Below are positions 24,376-33,298 of a stretch of DNA of 64,000 bases, one piece after another. The stretch is taken from the NCBI RefSeq assembly GCF_001999905.1, contig NZ_CP019640.1:338501-402500 (forward strand). The letters are read 5' to 3'. The notes below the pieces were generated by a model. The model searched no databases. It was not told the DNA's origin and saw only the letters and a list, made by a program, of their open reading frames with translations. This stretch comes from Planococcus lenghuensis. GTDB lineage: Bacteria > Bacillota > Bacilli > Bacillales_A > Planococcaceae. Within the stretch, counting starts at the first letter, position 1; each line of letters starts with the position of its first letter. Both the position numbers and the translations under genes were made by a program.

Positions 24376-24413
24376 TTAAAGTGGAAGGAAACCAGAAGAG
24401 AGAAGGTGTGTGC

Positions 24414-25478
24414 ATGAAGAAGCTGTTTCTGGCTGTGCTGCTGCTTACGGCAGCCATGCTGTCAAAACCGCTGTGGGAAGATGAGGCCAAGCAGCTGACG
24501 GCGTTTGAATTTCTCGCTCCGCTTCAGGAAGCGGCAGAAGGAGCTAAAGAATTGACCCGCCGGGTGACTGAGCAGTCAGCGGTGCTGCCTGCGCCTGCCG
24601 CTCCTCATGACCTGGATCCGACAGAAGCTGTATTTGCAATTGGCAATGTGACGCTTGGTATGACAAAAGAGGAAGCGCAGGCCGAAGTCGGCTTACCGCT
24701 GCGCCTTATGCAAAACGAGTATGGAACACGCTGGCATAGTTATCACCAGGATTATCAGAATTTCATGCTGTTATCATATGATGAGAATGCACGGGTTAAT
24801 GGCATGTTCACAAACCAGGATATGTTCGTGTCCGCAAAAGGCATTACAATGAACTCGACCCGGGAAGAGGTTCGCGGCCTGCTTGGCGCGCCGCTTGAGT
24901 ATTTGCAAAAAGGCAATATCCAATACTTATTCGATTCAAAAGATCAGTATGATGTGTTCCGTACAGAAGATGCCTACATTACGATATTTTATGATTTGCA
25001 TGAGAAGAATACGGTAACGGCTGTCCAGGTCATCTCCGACGATTTGGAAAATCAGCGGCCTGCCATCTATGCAATGCCGGACGAACAGCTGAAAGAAGGC
25101 TATGAGATGCTGCTGTTTGAATTGACGAATTCAGCCCGTATTCAGCGGGGGCTCCCGTTGCTGGCATGGGATGAAGACACACGGGCGGTAGGCCGGAAAC
25201 ACAGTGTGGAAATGGCGGAAAACAGCTATTTCAGTCATACGAATCTGGCGGGATTATCACCGTTTGAACGCATGCAGGCAGGTGGTGTTGAGTTTTACTT
25301 AGCAGGCGAAAATTTAGCTTACGGGCAGTACAGCAGCATCTTTGCCCATGAAGGCCTGATGAATTCTGCCGGACACCGGGAAAATATCCTGAAACCGGCG
25401 TTCCGCTACCTGGGCGTTGGCGTGTCATTCAATAAAGAAGCCCAGCCGTTTTTCACAGCCGATTTTTTTGATAAATAA
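24414..25478 (+). CDS. CAP/SCP-domain protein with N-terminal CAP-associated domain (YlbC-like)
   Basis: ATG 24414 is preferred over the upstream TTG because of GAGAAGGTG and the typical hydrophobic start MKKLFLAVLLLTAAML. The 354-residue protein has a signal or anchor helix. A CAP-associated N-domain spans about 80-215 (VTLGMTKEEAQAEVG, GITMNSTREEVRGLLG). A C-terminal CAP domain spans about 225-350, with LFELTNSARIQRGLPLLAWDE, RKHSVEMAENSYFSH and GENLAYG. B. subtilis YlbC and YkwD have the same CAP part. The function of bacterial CAP proteins is unsettled. A terminator follows. Confidence 0.88.
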   Translation: MKKLFLAVLLLTAAMLSKPLWEDEAKQLTAFEFLAPLQEAAEGAKELTRRVTEQSAVLPAPAAPHDLDPTEAVFAIGNVTLGMTKEEAQAEVGLPLRLMQNEYGTRWHSYHQDYQNFMLLSYDENARVNGMFTNQDMFVSAKGITMNSTREEVRGLLGAPLEYLQKGNIQYLFDSKDQYDVFRTEDAYITIFYDLHEKNTVTAVQVISDDLENQRPAIYAMPDEQLKEGYEMLLFELTNSARIQRGLPLLAWDEDTRAVGRKHSVEMAENSYFSHTNLAGLSPFERMQAGGVEFYLAGENLAYGQYSSIFAHEGLMNSAGHRENILKPAFRYLGVGVSFNKEAQPFFTADFFDK

Positions 25479-25488
25479 TAAATGGAGG

Positions 25489-25517
25489 AGGACCGCTGAC
25501 CTAGCCGGTCCTTTTTC
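25489..25517 (+). terminator. Terminator after the CAP-domain gene
   Basis: AGGACCG and CGGTCCT pair across a 10-nt loop, followed by TTTTCTTT. Confidence 0.75.
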
Positions 25518-25622
25518 TTTCAAATGACAGAAGTTCATGGTTAAAACAGCCGATGACAGGGGAAACAAAAGATAATACAGGTATGTGACAAAAATATATC
25601 AGGAAGTTTTCATGGAAAGGAA

Positions 25623-26726
25623 ATGAAGCTTATGACCAGCAGATTGTGGTTCCAGGCGGGGGTCGGCATAGCGCTCGCACTTCTGATTATCTTTTTAGCC
25701 ACTCAGGTGGAAATGATTTTCAGTCCGATTATTACCATTATCAGTGCCATTATTATTCCTATAGTTCTTGGAGGGGTATTATTTTATCTGACCTATCCGC
25801 TTCAGCGCTTTGTGGAAAGCCGCTTTCGGTTTCCGAGATGGGCTTCGATCGCTACGGTGATTGTCACCATACTCATAGCTATTGCGATTTTCATTACGCT
25901 GATCGGACCGGCTATCACTGAACAGGTGACCCGGCTGACAGAAGCGGCACCGCGGATTACCAATCAGATACAGGGCTATATTGACTATCTGCTGAATCAG
26001 CGGAACCGGCTTCCAGGGAATACCGAACAATACTTATCCAATTTTACGGATAATATCGGCTCCTGGACCGGAAACATCGGCAATTGGCTCTGGAGTTTCA
26101 CCGTTAATCTCGCACAAGGGATCTTCTATATCATACTCGCCCCGTTTTTTTTGATTTACATGCTGAAAGATCATGAGAAGTTTGCTCCATTCGTCGCAAA
26201 ATTCTTTACAGGGGAGCGCCGGGTCTGGATTCGGAAGACATTGCATGATATTGATCGAACATTGAAAGCATATATCCAAGGACAGATTCTTGTCAGTTTT
26301 CTTGTTGGTATCCTGCTATTGATCGGTTATTGGATTATCGGTCTTGACTTTGCCCTGATTCTTGCGTTGCTCGGCATGCTGCTGAATCTCATCCCATTCC
26401 TCGGGCCGTATCTGGCGGCAGCGCCTGCAATGGGCATCGCGTTTCTGCAAGAGCCGATCATGGCGTTGTATGTCGCGATCATCATGTTTGTCGCCCAGCA
26501 GATTGAAGGCGCCCTTATCACACCAAATGTCATGGGAAATGCGCTCAATGTCCATCCGCTCACTGTCATTGCGATCATTCTTGCTGCAGGAAGCCTCTTC
26601 GGTTTTTTCGGAATCATCGTAGCAGTACCCGTATATGCAGTGATTAAGGATATCGTCCGGAACCTCTATGCCCAGCGGCAGGAAATTTCTGAAACAGCTG
26701 CACGGGATGTGGACGGAGAGCCGTAA
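25623..26726 (+). CDS. AI-2E family transporter
   Basis: The 367-residue membrane protein has about eight transmembrane segments, the family's central amphipathic region (RLTEAAPRITNQIQGYIDYL) and the conserved LIPFLGPYLAAAPA and GALITPNVMGNALNVHPLTV. The family was named after E. coli TqsA. Members move very different substrates, including Na+/H+ antiport, so transport of AI-2 should not be assumed. The start follows AAAGGAA. A perfect palindromic terminator ends the gene. Confidence 0.9.
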   Translation: MKLMTSRLWFQAGVGIALALLIIFLATQVEMIFSPIITIISAIIIPIVLGGVLFYLTYPLQRFVESRFRFPRWASIATVIVTILIAIAIFITLIGPAITEQVTRLTEAAPRITNQIQGYIDYLLNQRNRLPGNTEQYLSNFTDNIGSWTGNIGNWLWSFTVNLAQGIFYIILAPFFLIYMLKDHEKFAPFVAKFFTGERRVWIRKTLHDIDRTLKAYIQGQILVSFLVGILLLIGYWIIGLDFALILALLGMLLNLIPFLGPYLAAAPAMGIAFLQEPIMALYVAIIMFVAQQIEGALITPNVMGNALNVHPLTVIAIILAAGSLFGFFGIIVAVPVYAVIKDIVRNLYAQRQEISETAARDVDGEP

Positions 26727-26743
26727 AAGAATGCATATGACAG

Positions 26744-26771
26744 CCTGTGAACATATGTTCACAGGTTTTTT
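26744..26771 (+). terminator. Terminator after the AI-2E family gene
   Basis: CCTGTGAACAT and ATGTTCACAGG abut as a perfect palindrome followed by six T residues. Confidence 0.85.
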
Positions 26772-26789
26772 GCGTTCAGCGGCTGACAG

Positions 26790-26849
26790 TTGACAGTTAA
26801 ACAGTTCACCCCCTAAACTAAAAATATTAGTTTAGGGGGTGAACTGTTT
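26790..26849 (+). promoter_or_regulatory. Promoter and large palindromic operator of the marR-mmpL unit
   Basis: TTGACA (26790-26795) is followed after 18 nt by TAAACT (26814-26819). A perfect inverted repeat has 22-bp arms (26799-26820 and 26828-26849) separated by 7 nt. The left arm holds the -10. The right arm holds the ribosome binding site GGGGGTG and touches the start codon. It is the probable autoregulatory MarR operator. Confidence 0.75.
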
Positions 26850-27296
26850 ATGGATCCGCGAGTCAAAGAAGCGGTGAATCTTTTCGAAGAAGTAATGATT
26901 TATGGAACCGAACAGGTTTTGAAAAGCATGGATCCGCACTTCTGGCAGGAGTATTCACCGGAACAGCTGCAGCTTCTTAAATTACTCCAAAGAGAAGGGC
27001 GGCTCACGTCAGGTCGGCTGGCCGCCCTGCAGGCCGTACATAAAAGTGCGATTTCAGGCAGGACGAAAAAATTGCTCCAGAAAGGGCTGATCCGGATTGT
27101 TGAAACACCGGACCGGCGCTCCAGGCTGTTTGAACTGACGCCGGAAGGGCAGCAGCTTGTCGGACAGGCAGAGGAAATGACGCATGAATATGTGCAGCAG
27201 CTCTTCATCCGCCATGTAGAGGATGAGGAGATTGAACAATTTCTGCAGATTTTCCGGAAATTAAAAACGATTATAAAAACAGAAGGAGCAGAATGA
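26850..27296 (+). CDS. MarR family transcriptional regulator
   Basis: The 148-residue winged-helix protein has the MarR layout: an N-terminal dimer helix, LLKLLQREGRLTSGRLAAL, the recognition helix in VHKSAISGRTKKLLQKGLI, and the wing ETPDRRSRLFELTPEG with its conserved D-R-R. It probably represses itself and the overlapping MMPL exporter gene through the 22-bp-arm palindrome, with release by a ligand of that pump. It starts directly at the end of the palindrome and overlaps the exporter start by 4 nt. The ligand is unknown. Confidence 0.9.
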   Translation: MDPRVKEAVNLFEEVMIYGTEQVLKSMDPHFWQEYSPEQLQLLKLLQREGRLTSGRLAALQAVHKSAISGRTKKLLQKGLIRIVETPDRRSRLFELTPEGQQLVGQAEEMTHEYVQQLFIRHVEDEEIEQFLQIFRKLKTIIKTEGAE

Positions 27297-29920
27297 TGCA
27301 TAGTATATTGAAATTCAAGTGGCTCATAGCGGCTGCACTTATTATCCTGACAGCCGTTCTGTTTGTGCTGGCGCCGAATTTAACACAACAGGCGGAAGAA
27401 GCGGGAACATTCCAGTTATCGGATGAAGCCGCTTCTCAGCGGGCTGCTGATATTCTTGAAGAAGCAGGAGCGGCCGATCAAACCATTTCACTTGTCCTTG
27501 CCCTTGACGGGGAGTTGGATGAGGAAACGCGAAGCATGATTGAAACATTGGTGAATGATATTGAAGGACTGGAAGAACCGATCACATCCGTACTGAATCC
27601 GGTTGAGAGCGCTGACCTGGAAGAACAGCTGGTGTCAGAAGACGGCCGGACGGTGCTGATTCCAGTTACAATAGACGGGACAAACGAAGAAGTGAATGCT
27701 ATAGCGGATGAGATTCGCAGCCAGCTGATCCCGAGTGATCTGACTGCTTATATCACAGGGCAGGCCATCATCAGCAGTGACGTGAATGCAAGCGCGCAGG
27801 AAGGATTGGAACGGACCGAGATCATTACGGTCGTACTGATTTTCGTACTGCTTCTGGCGGTGTTCCGTTCGATTATTACGCCGTTCGTCCCATTGGTTGC
27901 GGTGGGGATTACGTATTTGCTGAGTCAGTCGATTGTGGCATTTTTGGTTGACTGGTTCGGTTTCCCGGTATCAAACTATACACAGATCTTCCTGGTGGCG
28001 ATTTTATTCGGCATCGGTACCGACTATTGTATTTTGCTTCTCAGCCGGTATAAGGAAGAATTGGCCGCAGGTCACTCGGTGGAAGATGCAATTGTAAACA
28101 CATATAAGACAGCAGGGCGGACGCTGTTGATCAGCGGACTCGCTGTATTCATCGGTTTTACTGCAATCGGGTTTGCGGAATTCCCGATTTTCAAGTCGGC
28201 AGTTGCCGTCGCAGTCGGGATTGCCGTCTTGATGCTTGTGCTGTATACCATTGTCCCTTTCCTGATGGCTTTGCTGAAAGAAAAGTTATTCTGGCCATCA
28301 AAGAAATCCGCTGCGCATCAAGACAGCAAATTATGGGTGTTGCTCAGCAAATTATCGGTTAACCGACCGCTCCTATCGATGCTGGTCGTCGCCGTCATAA
28401 CGGTTCCGCTGCTTTTTACATATGGCAATGAGCTGTCGTTCAATACAGTCGATGAAATCGGTTCCGAGTATGAATCGGTACAAGGATTGCGTGCTATTGA
28501 AGAAGGATTCGGCCAAGGGGATTCGCTCCCTGTGCAAGTGCTTATTAATGCGGAAGAATCATTGGCCACAGCTGAAACTATTCCTTATGCCGAGACAGTA
28601 GCTGAAGAAATTGAGCAGCTGGAAGGTGTTGAGTCTGTCCGGACAGTCACCCGGCCGACAGGTGAATCGATTGAAGACTTTTATGTGACGGATCAAGTCG
28701 GATTAGTTTCCGAAGGCATTACAGAAGCGGCTGGCGGCTTGGAAGAAGTGCAGAGCGGCCTGACAGAGATTCAGGACAATCTGACTGCTATCAGTGAGCA
28801 GGCCGGCAATACAGACGGACTGAACAATGCGGCGGCTTCCCTTGGCCAGCTGAACACCCAGCTCGGTCAAGTGACGCAGGGGCTGCAGGCCACAAGCAAT
28901 ATCGAACAGACAGCCGGTGCACTGACGCAAATCAGCGGCGGTCTCACTGAGCTGCAGCAGGGACTTGAAGAAGCTGCTGCAGGCAGCGGAGAGCTGGCGG
29001 GCGGTCTTACTCAAATCGCTGAAGGTGTCGGTTCTGCAAATAGCGGGTTAACGGAAATTGCAGCCGGCCTGACAGAAGCGGCTGATTTGCTTCAGGCGAT
29101 CAGCGATAGTGAAAGCGCGCGGGATACCGGTCTGTATATACCGGAAGATGCATTGGAAGGAGAAGATTTTGTGCCAGTGCTAGACCGGTATTACTTCGGA
29201 GAAGAGACGGGCCTGATGTTCGAAGTGATTCTATCGGAAAATCCGTATTCACCGGAAGCGATCGATATCACGGAAAACATTAAAGCCGCTGTGGAACGCA
29301 GTGTGGCAAATACACCATTTGAAGATGCAGAACTTGCATTCAGCGGGATTTCCAGTATCAACAGTGACCTGCGGGATATTTCATCTGCTGACTTTACACG
29401 GACGGTTACCATTATGCTGATCAGTTTATTTGTTGTGCTGGCCATCCTGTTCCGGTCGCTTATCATGCCGCTGTTCATGATCGGATCTCTATTGCTGACT
29501 TACTATACGTCTGTATCTATTACAGAACTGATCTTTGTTGAAGGATTCGGTTACGACGGAATCAGCTGGGCAGTTCCGTTCTTCGGATTCGTTATGCTCG
29601 TAGCACTCGGCGTCGACTATTCCATTTTTCTGCTGGACCGGTTCCGGGAAGAAGCGGTCCGGGGAGCCGCAGTGGGACAAGCATTGCACATATCCATGGC
29701 GAAGATGGGGACAGTTATCATTACGGCCGCTGTCATTCTGGCCGGAACGTTTGGTGCCATGATCCCGTCAGGTGTGCTGAGTCTCGTGCAGATTGCATCG
29801 ATTGTGGTTACCGGTCTCCTGCTGTATGGGCTCATCGTACTGCCGCTTCTCATACCGGCTATCTCCATATCGTTCGGGGATGGACTCTGGTGGCCGTTCC
29901 GCAGAAAACGGAAGGACTGA
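27293..29920 (+). CDS. MMPL family RND-type exporter (YdfJ-like)
   Basis: The 875-residue protein has two similar halves, each with one leading helix, an extracellular domain and five to six transmembrane helices. The proton-relay aspartates are in GIGTDYCILLLSRYKEE and ALGVDYSIFLLDRFREE, each followed by the amphipathic loop. Between residues 460 and 620 lies a long low-complexity helical segment with many L-x-x-I/L-x-x-G-L repeats, typical of Gram-positive MMPL exporters. These pumps export lipids or hydrophobic drugs using the proton motive force. It is coupled to the MarR gene (ATGA overlap), so it is probably inducible. Confidence 0.92.
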   Translation: MMHSILKFKWLIAAALIILTAVLFVLAPNLTQQAEEAGTFQLSDEAASQRAADILEEAGAADQTISLVLALDGELDEETRSMIETLVNDIEGLEEPITSVLNPVESADLEEQLVSEDGRTVLIPVTIDGTNEEVNAIADEIRSQLIPSDLTAYITGQAIISSDVNASAQEGLERTEIITVVLIFVLLLAVFRSIITPFVPLVAVGITYLLSQSIVAFLVDWFGFPVSNYTQIFLVAILFGIGTDYCILLLSRYKEELAAGHSVEDAIVNTYKTAGRTLLISGLAVFIGFTAIGFAEFPIFKSAVAVAVGIAVLMLVLYTIVPFLMALLKEKLFWPSKKSAAHQDSKLWVLLSKLSVNRPLLSMLVVAVITVPLLFTYGNELSFNTVDEIGSEYESVQGLRAIEEGFGQGDSLPVQVLINAEESLATAETIPYAETVAEEIEQLEGVESVRTVTRPTGESIEDFYVTDQVGLVSEGITEAAGGLEEVQSGLTEIQDNLTAISEQAGNTDGLNNAAASLGQLNTQLGQVTQGLQATSNIEQTAGALTQISGGLTELQQGLEEAAAGSGELAGGLTQIAEGVGSANSGLTEIAAGLTEAADLLQAISDSESARDTGLYIPEDALEGEDFVPVLDRYYFGEETGLMFEVILSENPYSPEAIDITENIKAAVERSVANTPFEDAELAFSGISSINSDLRDISSADFTRTVTIMLISLFVVLAILFRSLIMPLFMIGSLLLTYYTSVSITELIFVEGFGYDGISWAVPFFGFVMLVALGVDYSIFLLDRFREEAVRGAAVGQALHISMAKMGTVIITAAVILAGTFGAMIPSGVLSLVQIASIVVTGLLLYGLIVLPLLIPAISISFGDGLWWPFRRKRKD

Positions 29921-29971
29921 CGAGGGCTGCATGCTATACTAACGAGAGTAAATGAAACGGAGGATTTTAGC

Positions 29972-30424
29972 ATGCTGACATTTGAAGAAAAACAACAGAT
30001 TATCGAATCATTCCCGGAACTGACAAAACGGGACGTATCCATGAAGCGAGTGAATTACCATTACGAGGACAGCCTGTATGAAAAGACGACTGTCGTTTAT
30101 CATTTGCATCCGAACGGCAATGGTTACGTATATACAGGCGACTTGCCGGAATATGAAGCGGACAGCCGCGGCTATGTCAATATCCGGGAATTTTCCCCTG
30201 AAGAATTGAAGGCGATCATCCGGGATTCGATCAACTATTTATCGACCGAAATTGAATTGTATGACAATGAATGGACGAGCCGGGATGGCGTGAAAGTAAC
30301 CCTTGTGAACGAAGATCCATTCTGGAATGTCTATGCAGGGCGTAATCTGGAAGAGAGTTTCGGAACGTTTGACGATGCGAAACGCTATTTGAAGGAAGAG
30401 GGATTCCGGGAAGATAAAAAATGA
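29972..30424 (+). CDS. Conserved hypothetical protein, unknown
   Basis: The 150-residue soluble protein has no signal or membrane segment. It is rich in aromatic and acidic residues (VNYHYEDSLYEKTTVVYHLH, GYVYTGDLPEYEADSRGYVNI). Its C terminus (FGTFDDAKRYLKEEGF) resembles small nucleotide- or nucleic-acid-associated helices. I do not recognise the family. The start follows ACGGAGGA. It overlaps the next GNAT gene by 4 nt (ATGA), so the two are translationally coupled. There is no sign of frameshift. Confidence 0.75.
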   Translation: MLTFEEKQQIIESFPELTKRDVSMKRVNYHYEDSLYEKTTVVYHLHPNGNGYVYTGDLPEYEADSRGYVNIREFSPEELKAIIRDSINYLSTEIELYDNEWTSRDGVKVTLVNEDPFWNVYAGRNLEESFGTFDDAKRYLKEEGFREDKK

Positions 30425-30873
30425 TCATCAGAGAGTTGAAGCCTGTGGAGAAACTGCCGCTGTCTCTTCTCTTAGAGGCGGACCCTTCAGAAGAGATGAT
30501 CCGTTCGTATGCCGCTGAAGGCGACGTGTTTATCGCCGAAAAAAACAGCTGCGTGGCAGGAGTCTGTGTTCTCCTGCCGCTTACGGATGAAACCGTCGAA
30601 ATCAAAAACATTGCAGTTGCAGAACCGGCACGCGGTAAAGGTGTTGCAAAAGCGCTGATTTCACATGCAGTGACAATAGCCGGCCAATGCGGTTTTTCAA
30701 TTGTGGAAATCGGCACCGGAAATTCAAGTCTGGATCAACTGGCGCTGTACCAGAAATGCGGCTTCCGGATGAAGTCGATTGACCGGGACTTTTTTGTCCG
30801 AAACTATCCGGAACCGATTATTGAAAATGGCATTCAGTGCCGGGACATGGTCCGGCTTGAACTGACTTTGTAA
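30421..30873 (+). CDS. GNAT family N-acetyltransferase
   Basis: The 150-residue protein has the GNAT core: CVAGVCVLLPL, then EIKNIAVAEPARGKGVAKALISHAV with the R-x-x-G-x-A acetyl-CoA loop, and the late LALYQKCGFRMKSIDRDFF motif. It resembles YvbK-type acetyltransferases. The substrate is unknown. It starts inside the stop of the preceding hypothetical gene and is followed by a terminator. Confidence 0.9.
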   Translation: MIIRELKPVEKLPLSLLLEADPSEEMIRSYAAEGDVFIAEKNSCVAGVCVLLPLTDETVEIKNIAVAEPARGKGVAKALISHAVTIAGQCGFSIVEIGTGNSSLDQLALYQKCGFRMKSIDRDFFVRNYPEPIIENGIQCRDMVRLELTL

Positions 30874-30900
30874 AACCTCCTTTTATGGGAGGTTTTTCTT
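30872..30900 (+). terminator. Terminator after the GNAT gene
   Basis: AACCTCC and GGAGGTT with a short loop are followed by TTTCTTTT. Confidence 0.75.
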
Positions 30901-30960
30901 TTGCCTTTTTGGAAGAAAAAATGCCGGACTTCCGGTATGCTGAAAGCAGAGGTGAGCCGA

Positions 30961-32598
30961 ATGTTCAAAAAAGTGACGCTCTATACGAATAAGTTAAAGG
31001 AAATGAGAGGGTTTTACGAGTACCACCTTGGTTTCCGGGTGACAGAAAAAGATGAAACCGGCTTTACGCTTGCAGTCGGCGAATCCGAACTTGAATTCCG
31101 GGAATCGGACCGCCAGGCGTTTTATCATTATGCCATCAATATTCCGGGCAATCAGTTTTCCCTTGCTAAGTCTTGGGCGGAAGAGCGTGTAACGCTGAAC
31201 CGTGAATCAGGGGAGGACGAGATTTATTACCGCGGATTCGATGCAGACGCCTTTTATTTTGAGGATCCTGCAGGTAATATCGTGGAATTCATCGGCCGAC
31301 GCCGTGTCGACCGGTTGGGTGACTTCACGATGGAATCTCTCCTGAATATCAGTGAAATCAATATCACAACACCTTTTATGGAAGAGGTCGGCAGTCTCCT
31401 TCAAGCGAGTGGAATCCAGATCTGGGGAAGCAATGGAATTGATCCAAAGTCCCTGAATTTTTTGGGACAGGGAGACGCGTTCATTCTGTTGCTGCCGCCA
31501 AAGCGCATCTGGTATTTTTCGAAGGCAAAAGGAGAAGTGCATCCGTTGATGATCGAACTTACGGACAGCCGTCAAATCGAGGTATCAGAAGAAGGTCGGG
31601 TGACGGTACATACCGCAGTGAACCCGATCCATGACCGGCTGGAAGAGCTGGATTTTTCAGGCGTCCTGTCATGGATGGAAGAAGGCGAGACGCAAGTGCT
31701 AGCAAAAGGCGATGCAAATCGGGCGGACGAATTACCGAATTCGGTGGATACCCGCTTTGGCATCGCATCCGGCTCGAAGATTTTCACGGCGGTTGCCATC
31801 TGCCGGCTTGTTGAGGAAGGGAAGCTTGCATTTGATGATCGCCTGCCGGAATTGTTGCCGGATCTTTTCCCGGCTTCCGATGTGACGGTCCACCAGCTAC
31901 TGACCCATACATCGGGTATTCCGGATTATTTCAGTGAAGAGGAAATGGATGACTACGGAGCATTATGGCGGGAAATACCGATGTATCGGATGGAACAGCC
32001 CGCGGATTTCATTCCGCTGTTCCGGGATAAGCAAATGCAGTTCACACCAGGGGAACGGTTCCACTACAATAATGCCGGATATATCGTGCTCGGCCTTATT
32101 GCAGAGAAAGTGACAGGACAGCCGTTTACCAGTGTCATTCAAAAACAAGTGTTTGACCCGGCCGGAATGAATCGATCCGGCTATTTCCGCCTTGATGAGC
32201 TGCCTGAACATACAGCGCAAGGTTATCTCGACGTAGCAGGGGGCTGGCGGACCAACCAGTATTCCATTCCGGTTCGGGGAGGAGCAGACGGTGGCGCATT
32301 CACAACGGCTGAAGACATGGAGAAGTTTTGGAGCAGCCTGCTGGCGTATGAATTGCTGTCAGCTGATATGACCGACCGGCTCCTGACGCCGCATATTCCA
32401 ACAAAAAATGGCGCGCACGGATATGGTATTCGGATAACGGAAGAGGGTTACTCGATCTCAGGAAAAGACCCGGGTGTCCGGTTCTATTCAATTGTCAGGA
32501 AATCGGATCACTCGATTCTGACAATGCTCGCGAACACGGAATGCAATCTGCCGGCAGTTATTGCAGTGATCAAAGGAGAGACGGATAGTGGCGACTGA
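30961..32598 (+). CDS. Fusion of a VOC (glyoxalase-like) module and a beta-lactamase-fold serine hydrolase
   Basis: ATG 30961 follows AGAGGTGAG and starts the VOC sequence at once. Residues 1-115 form a VOC domain (MFKKVTLYTNKLKEMRGFYE, YFEDPAGNIVEFIGR) and 116-205 a second, weaker VOC-like half. Residues 222-540 form a class C beta-lactamase/PBP-like serine hydrolase with the SxxK motif S270-K273 (ASGSK), the YxN motif Y369-N371 (HYNNAG) and a later HGYGI. Both modules look intact with no stop or frame change. They normally occur as separate proteins. Esterase, amidase or lactamase activity is possible for the C-domain. The 3' end overlaps a Nudix gene. Confidence 0.85.
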   Translation: MFKKVTLYTNKLKEMRGFYEYHLGFRVTEKDETGFTLAVGESELEFRESDRQAFYHYAINIPGNQFSLAKSWAEERVTLNRESGEDEIYYRGFDADAFYFEDPAGNIVEFIGRRRVDRLGDFTMESLLNISEINITTPFMEEVGSLLQASGIQIWGSNGIDPKSLNFLGQGDAFILLLPPKRIWYFSKAKGEVHPLMIELTDSRQIEVSEEGRVTVHTAVNPIHDRLEELDFSGVLSWMEEGETQVLAKGDANRADELPNSVDTRFGIASGSKIFTAVAICRLVEEGKLAFDDRLPELLPDLFPASDVTVHQLLTHTSGIPDYFSEEEMDDYGALWREIPMYRMEQPADFIPLFRDKQMQFTPGERFHYNNAGYIVLGLIAEKVTGQPFTSVIQKQVFDPAGMNRSGYFRLDELPEHTAQGYLDVAGGWRTNQYSIPVRGGADGGAFTTAEDMEKFWSSLLAYELLSADMTDRLLTPHIPTKNGAHGYGIRITEEGYSISGKDPGVRFYSIVRKSDHSILTMLANTECNLPAVIAVIKGETDSGD

Positions 32599-33160
32599 AT
32601 GGATCCAGGCGGCGGATGAAGAACGAAGACCAGCGGGCGTGTTTGCCCGGCATCATATACATGAACGGGGTTTGCTCCATGAGACATTTCATTGCTGGCT
32701 GGTTCATGGAGAAGAAGTGCTTCTGCAGACGAGAAGCAGCGGGAAGAAAGATTTTCCGGGCTTGCTGGATATTTCAGCGGCTGGCCATCTATTAGCCGGA
32801 GAAACAGTACAGGACGGTGTGCGTGAACTTTATGAAGAGTTGGGGGTGCGGGTTGACTTCAATTCGCTTGTGCCGCTTGGCGTGATTAAAGATGAAATCC
32901 GGCTGCCTGGCTTTATCGACAAAGAGTGGACCCATGTATACTTATTGGAAATACCGAAGGAAACCCCATTTATACTTCAGGAAGAGGAAGTGGAAAGGGT
33001 TGAATGGTTTCATCTGGAAAAGCTGCAGCAGCTCTGGGCGGGACAGGAAATTCAGGCGGGCGGACGAAATCTGAAGAAGACGGATATCGTGCCGCATGAA
33101 GACCGGTATATGCTTACGGTATTTGACGGAATTCAGCGCTATATGGCGTTAAAGGAGTGA
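32588..33160 (+). CDS. Nudix hydrolase, IPP-isomerase-like subgroup
   Basis: The 190-residue protein starts at GTG 32588 inside the 3' end of the fusion gene (11-nt overlap). The Nudix box G-x5-E-x7-REUXEEXGU is complete in GHLLAGETVQDGVRELYEEL plus GV. The surrounding sequence (HETFHCWLVHGEEVLLQTRS, DISAAGHL) resembles the YfcD/IPP-isomerase-like Nudix branch. Such enzymes hydrolyse nucleoside diphosphate-X compounds; the substrate is unknown. A small membrane protein gene follows 8 nt later. Confidence 0.9.
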   Translation: MATEWIQAADEERRPAGVFARHHIHERGLLHETFHCWLVHGEEVLLQTRSSGKKDFPGLLDISAAGHLLAGETVQDGVRELYEELGVRVDFNSLVPLGVIKDEIRLPGFIDKEWTHVYLLEIPKETPFILQEEEVERVEWFHLEKLQQLWAGQEIQAGGRNLKKTDIVPHEDRYMLTVFDGIQRYMALKE

Positions 33161-33168
33161 GGATGCAT

Positions 33169-33270
33169 ATGAACGGGAAGAAGTTTGCGATCATTTTGGT
33201 GGCATTGACGCTGCTCATGGTTGTGCTGATTTATCTTGTGATGCAATGGTTTATCTCCGCCAATTTATAA
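33169..33270 (+). CDS. 33-residue single-pass membrane protein
   Basis: A 34-codon ORF has AAAGGAG upstream and ATG 33169. The peptide MNGKKFAIILVALTLLMVVL and on to ISANL is one transmembrane helix with a positively charged N terminus. It sits 8 nt after the Nudix gene and just before a terminator, so it is probably the last gene of that transcript. The function is unknown. It is too short for standard ORF cut-offs. Confidence 0.6.
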   Translation: MNGKKFAIILVALTLLMVVLIYLVMQWFISANL

Positions 33271-33297
33271 AAGCACAGCCCGCGGGCTGTGCTTTTG
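33271..33297. terminator. Bidirectional terminator between the small membrane protein and sortase genes
   Basis: AAGCACAGCCC and GGGCTGTGCTT with a short CGC loop have A/T runs on both flanks. Confidence 0.85.
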
Positions 33298-33298
33298 T

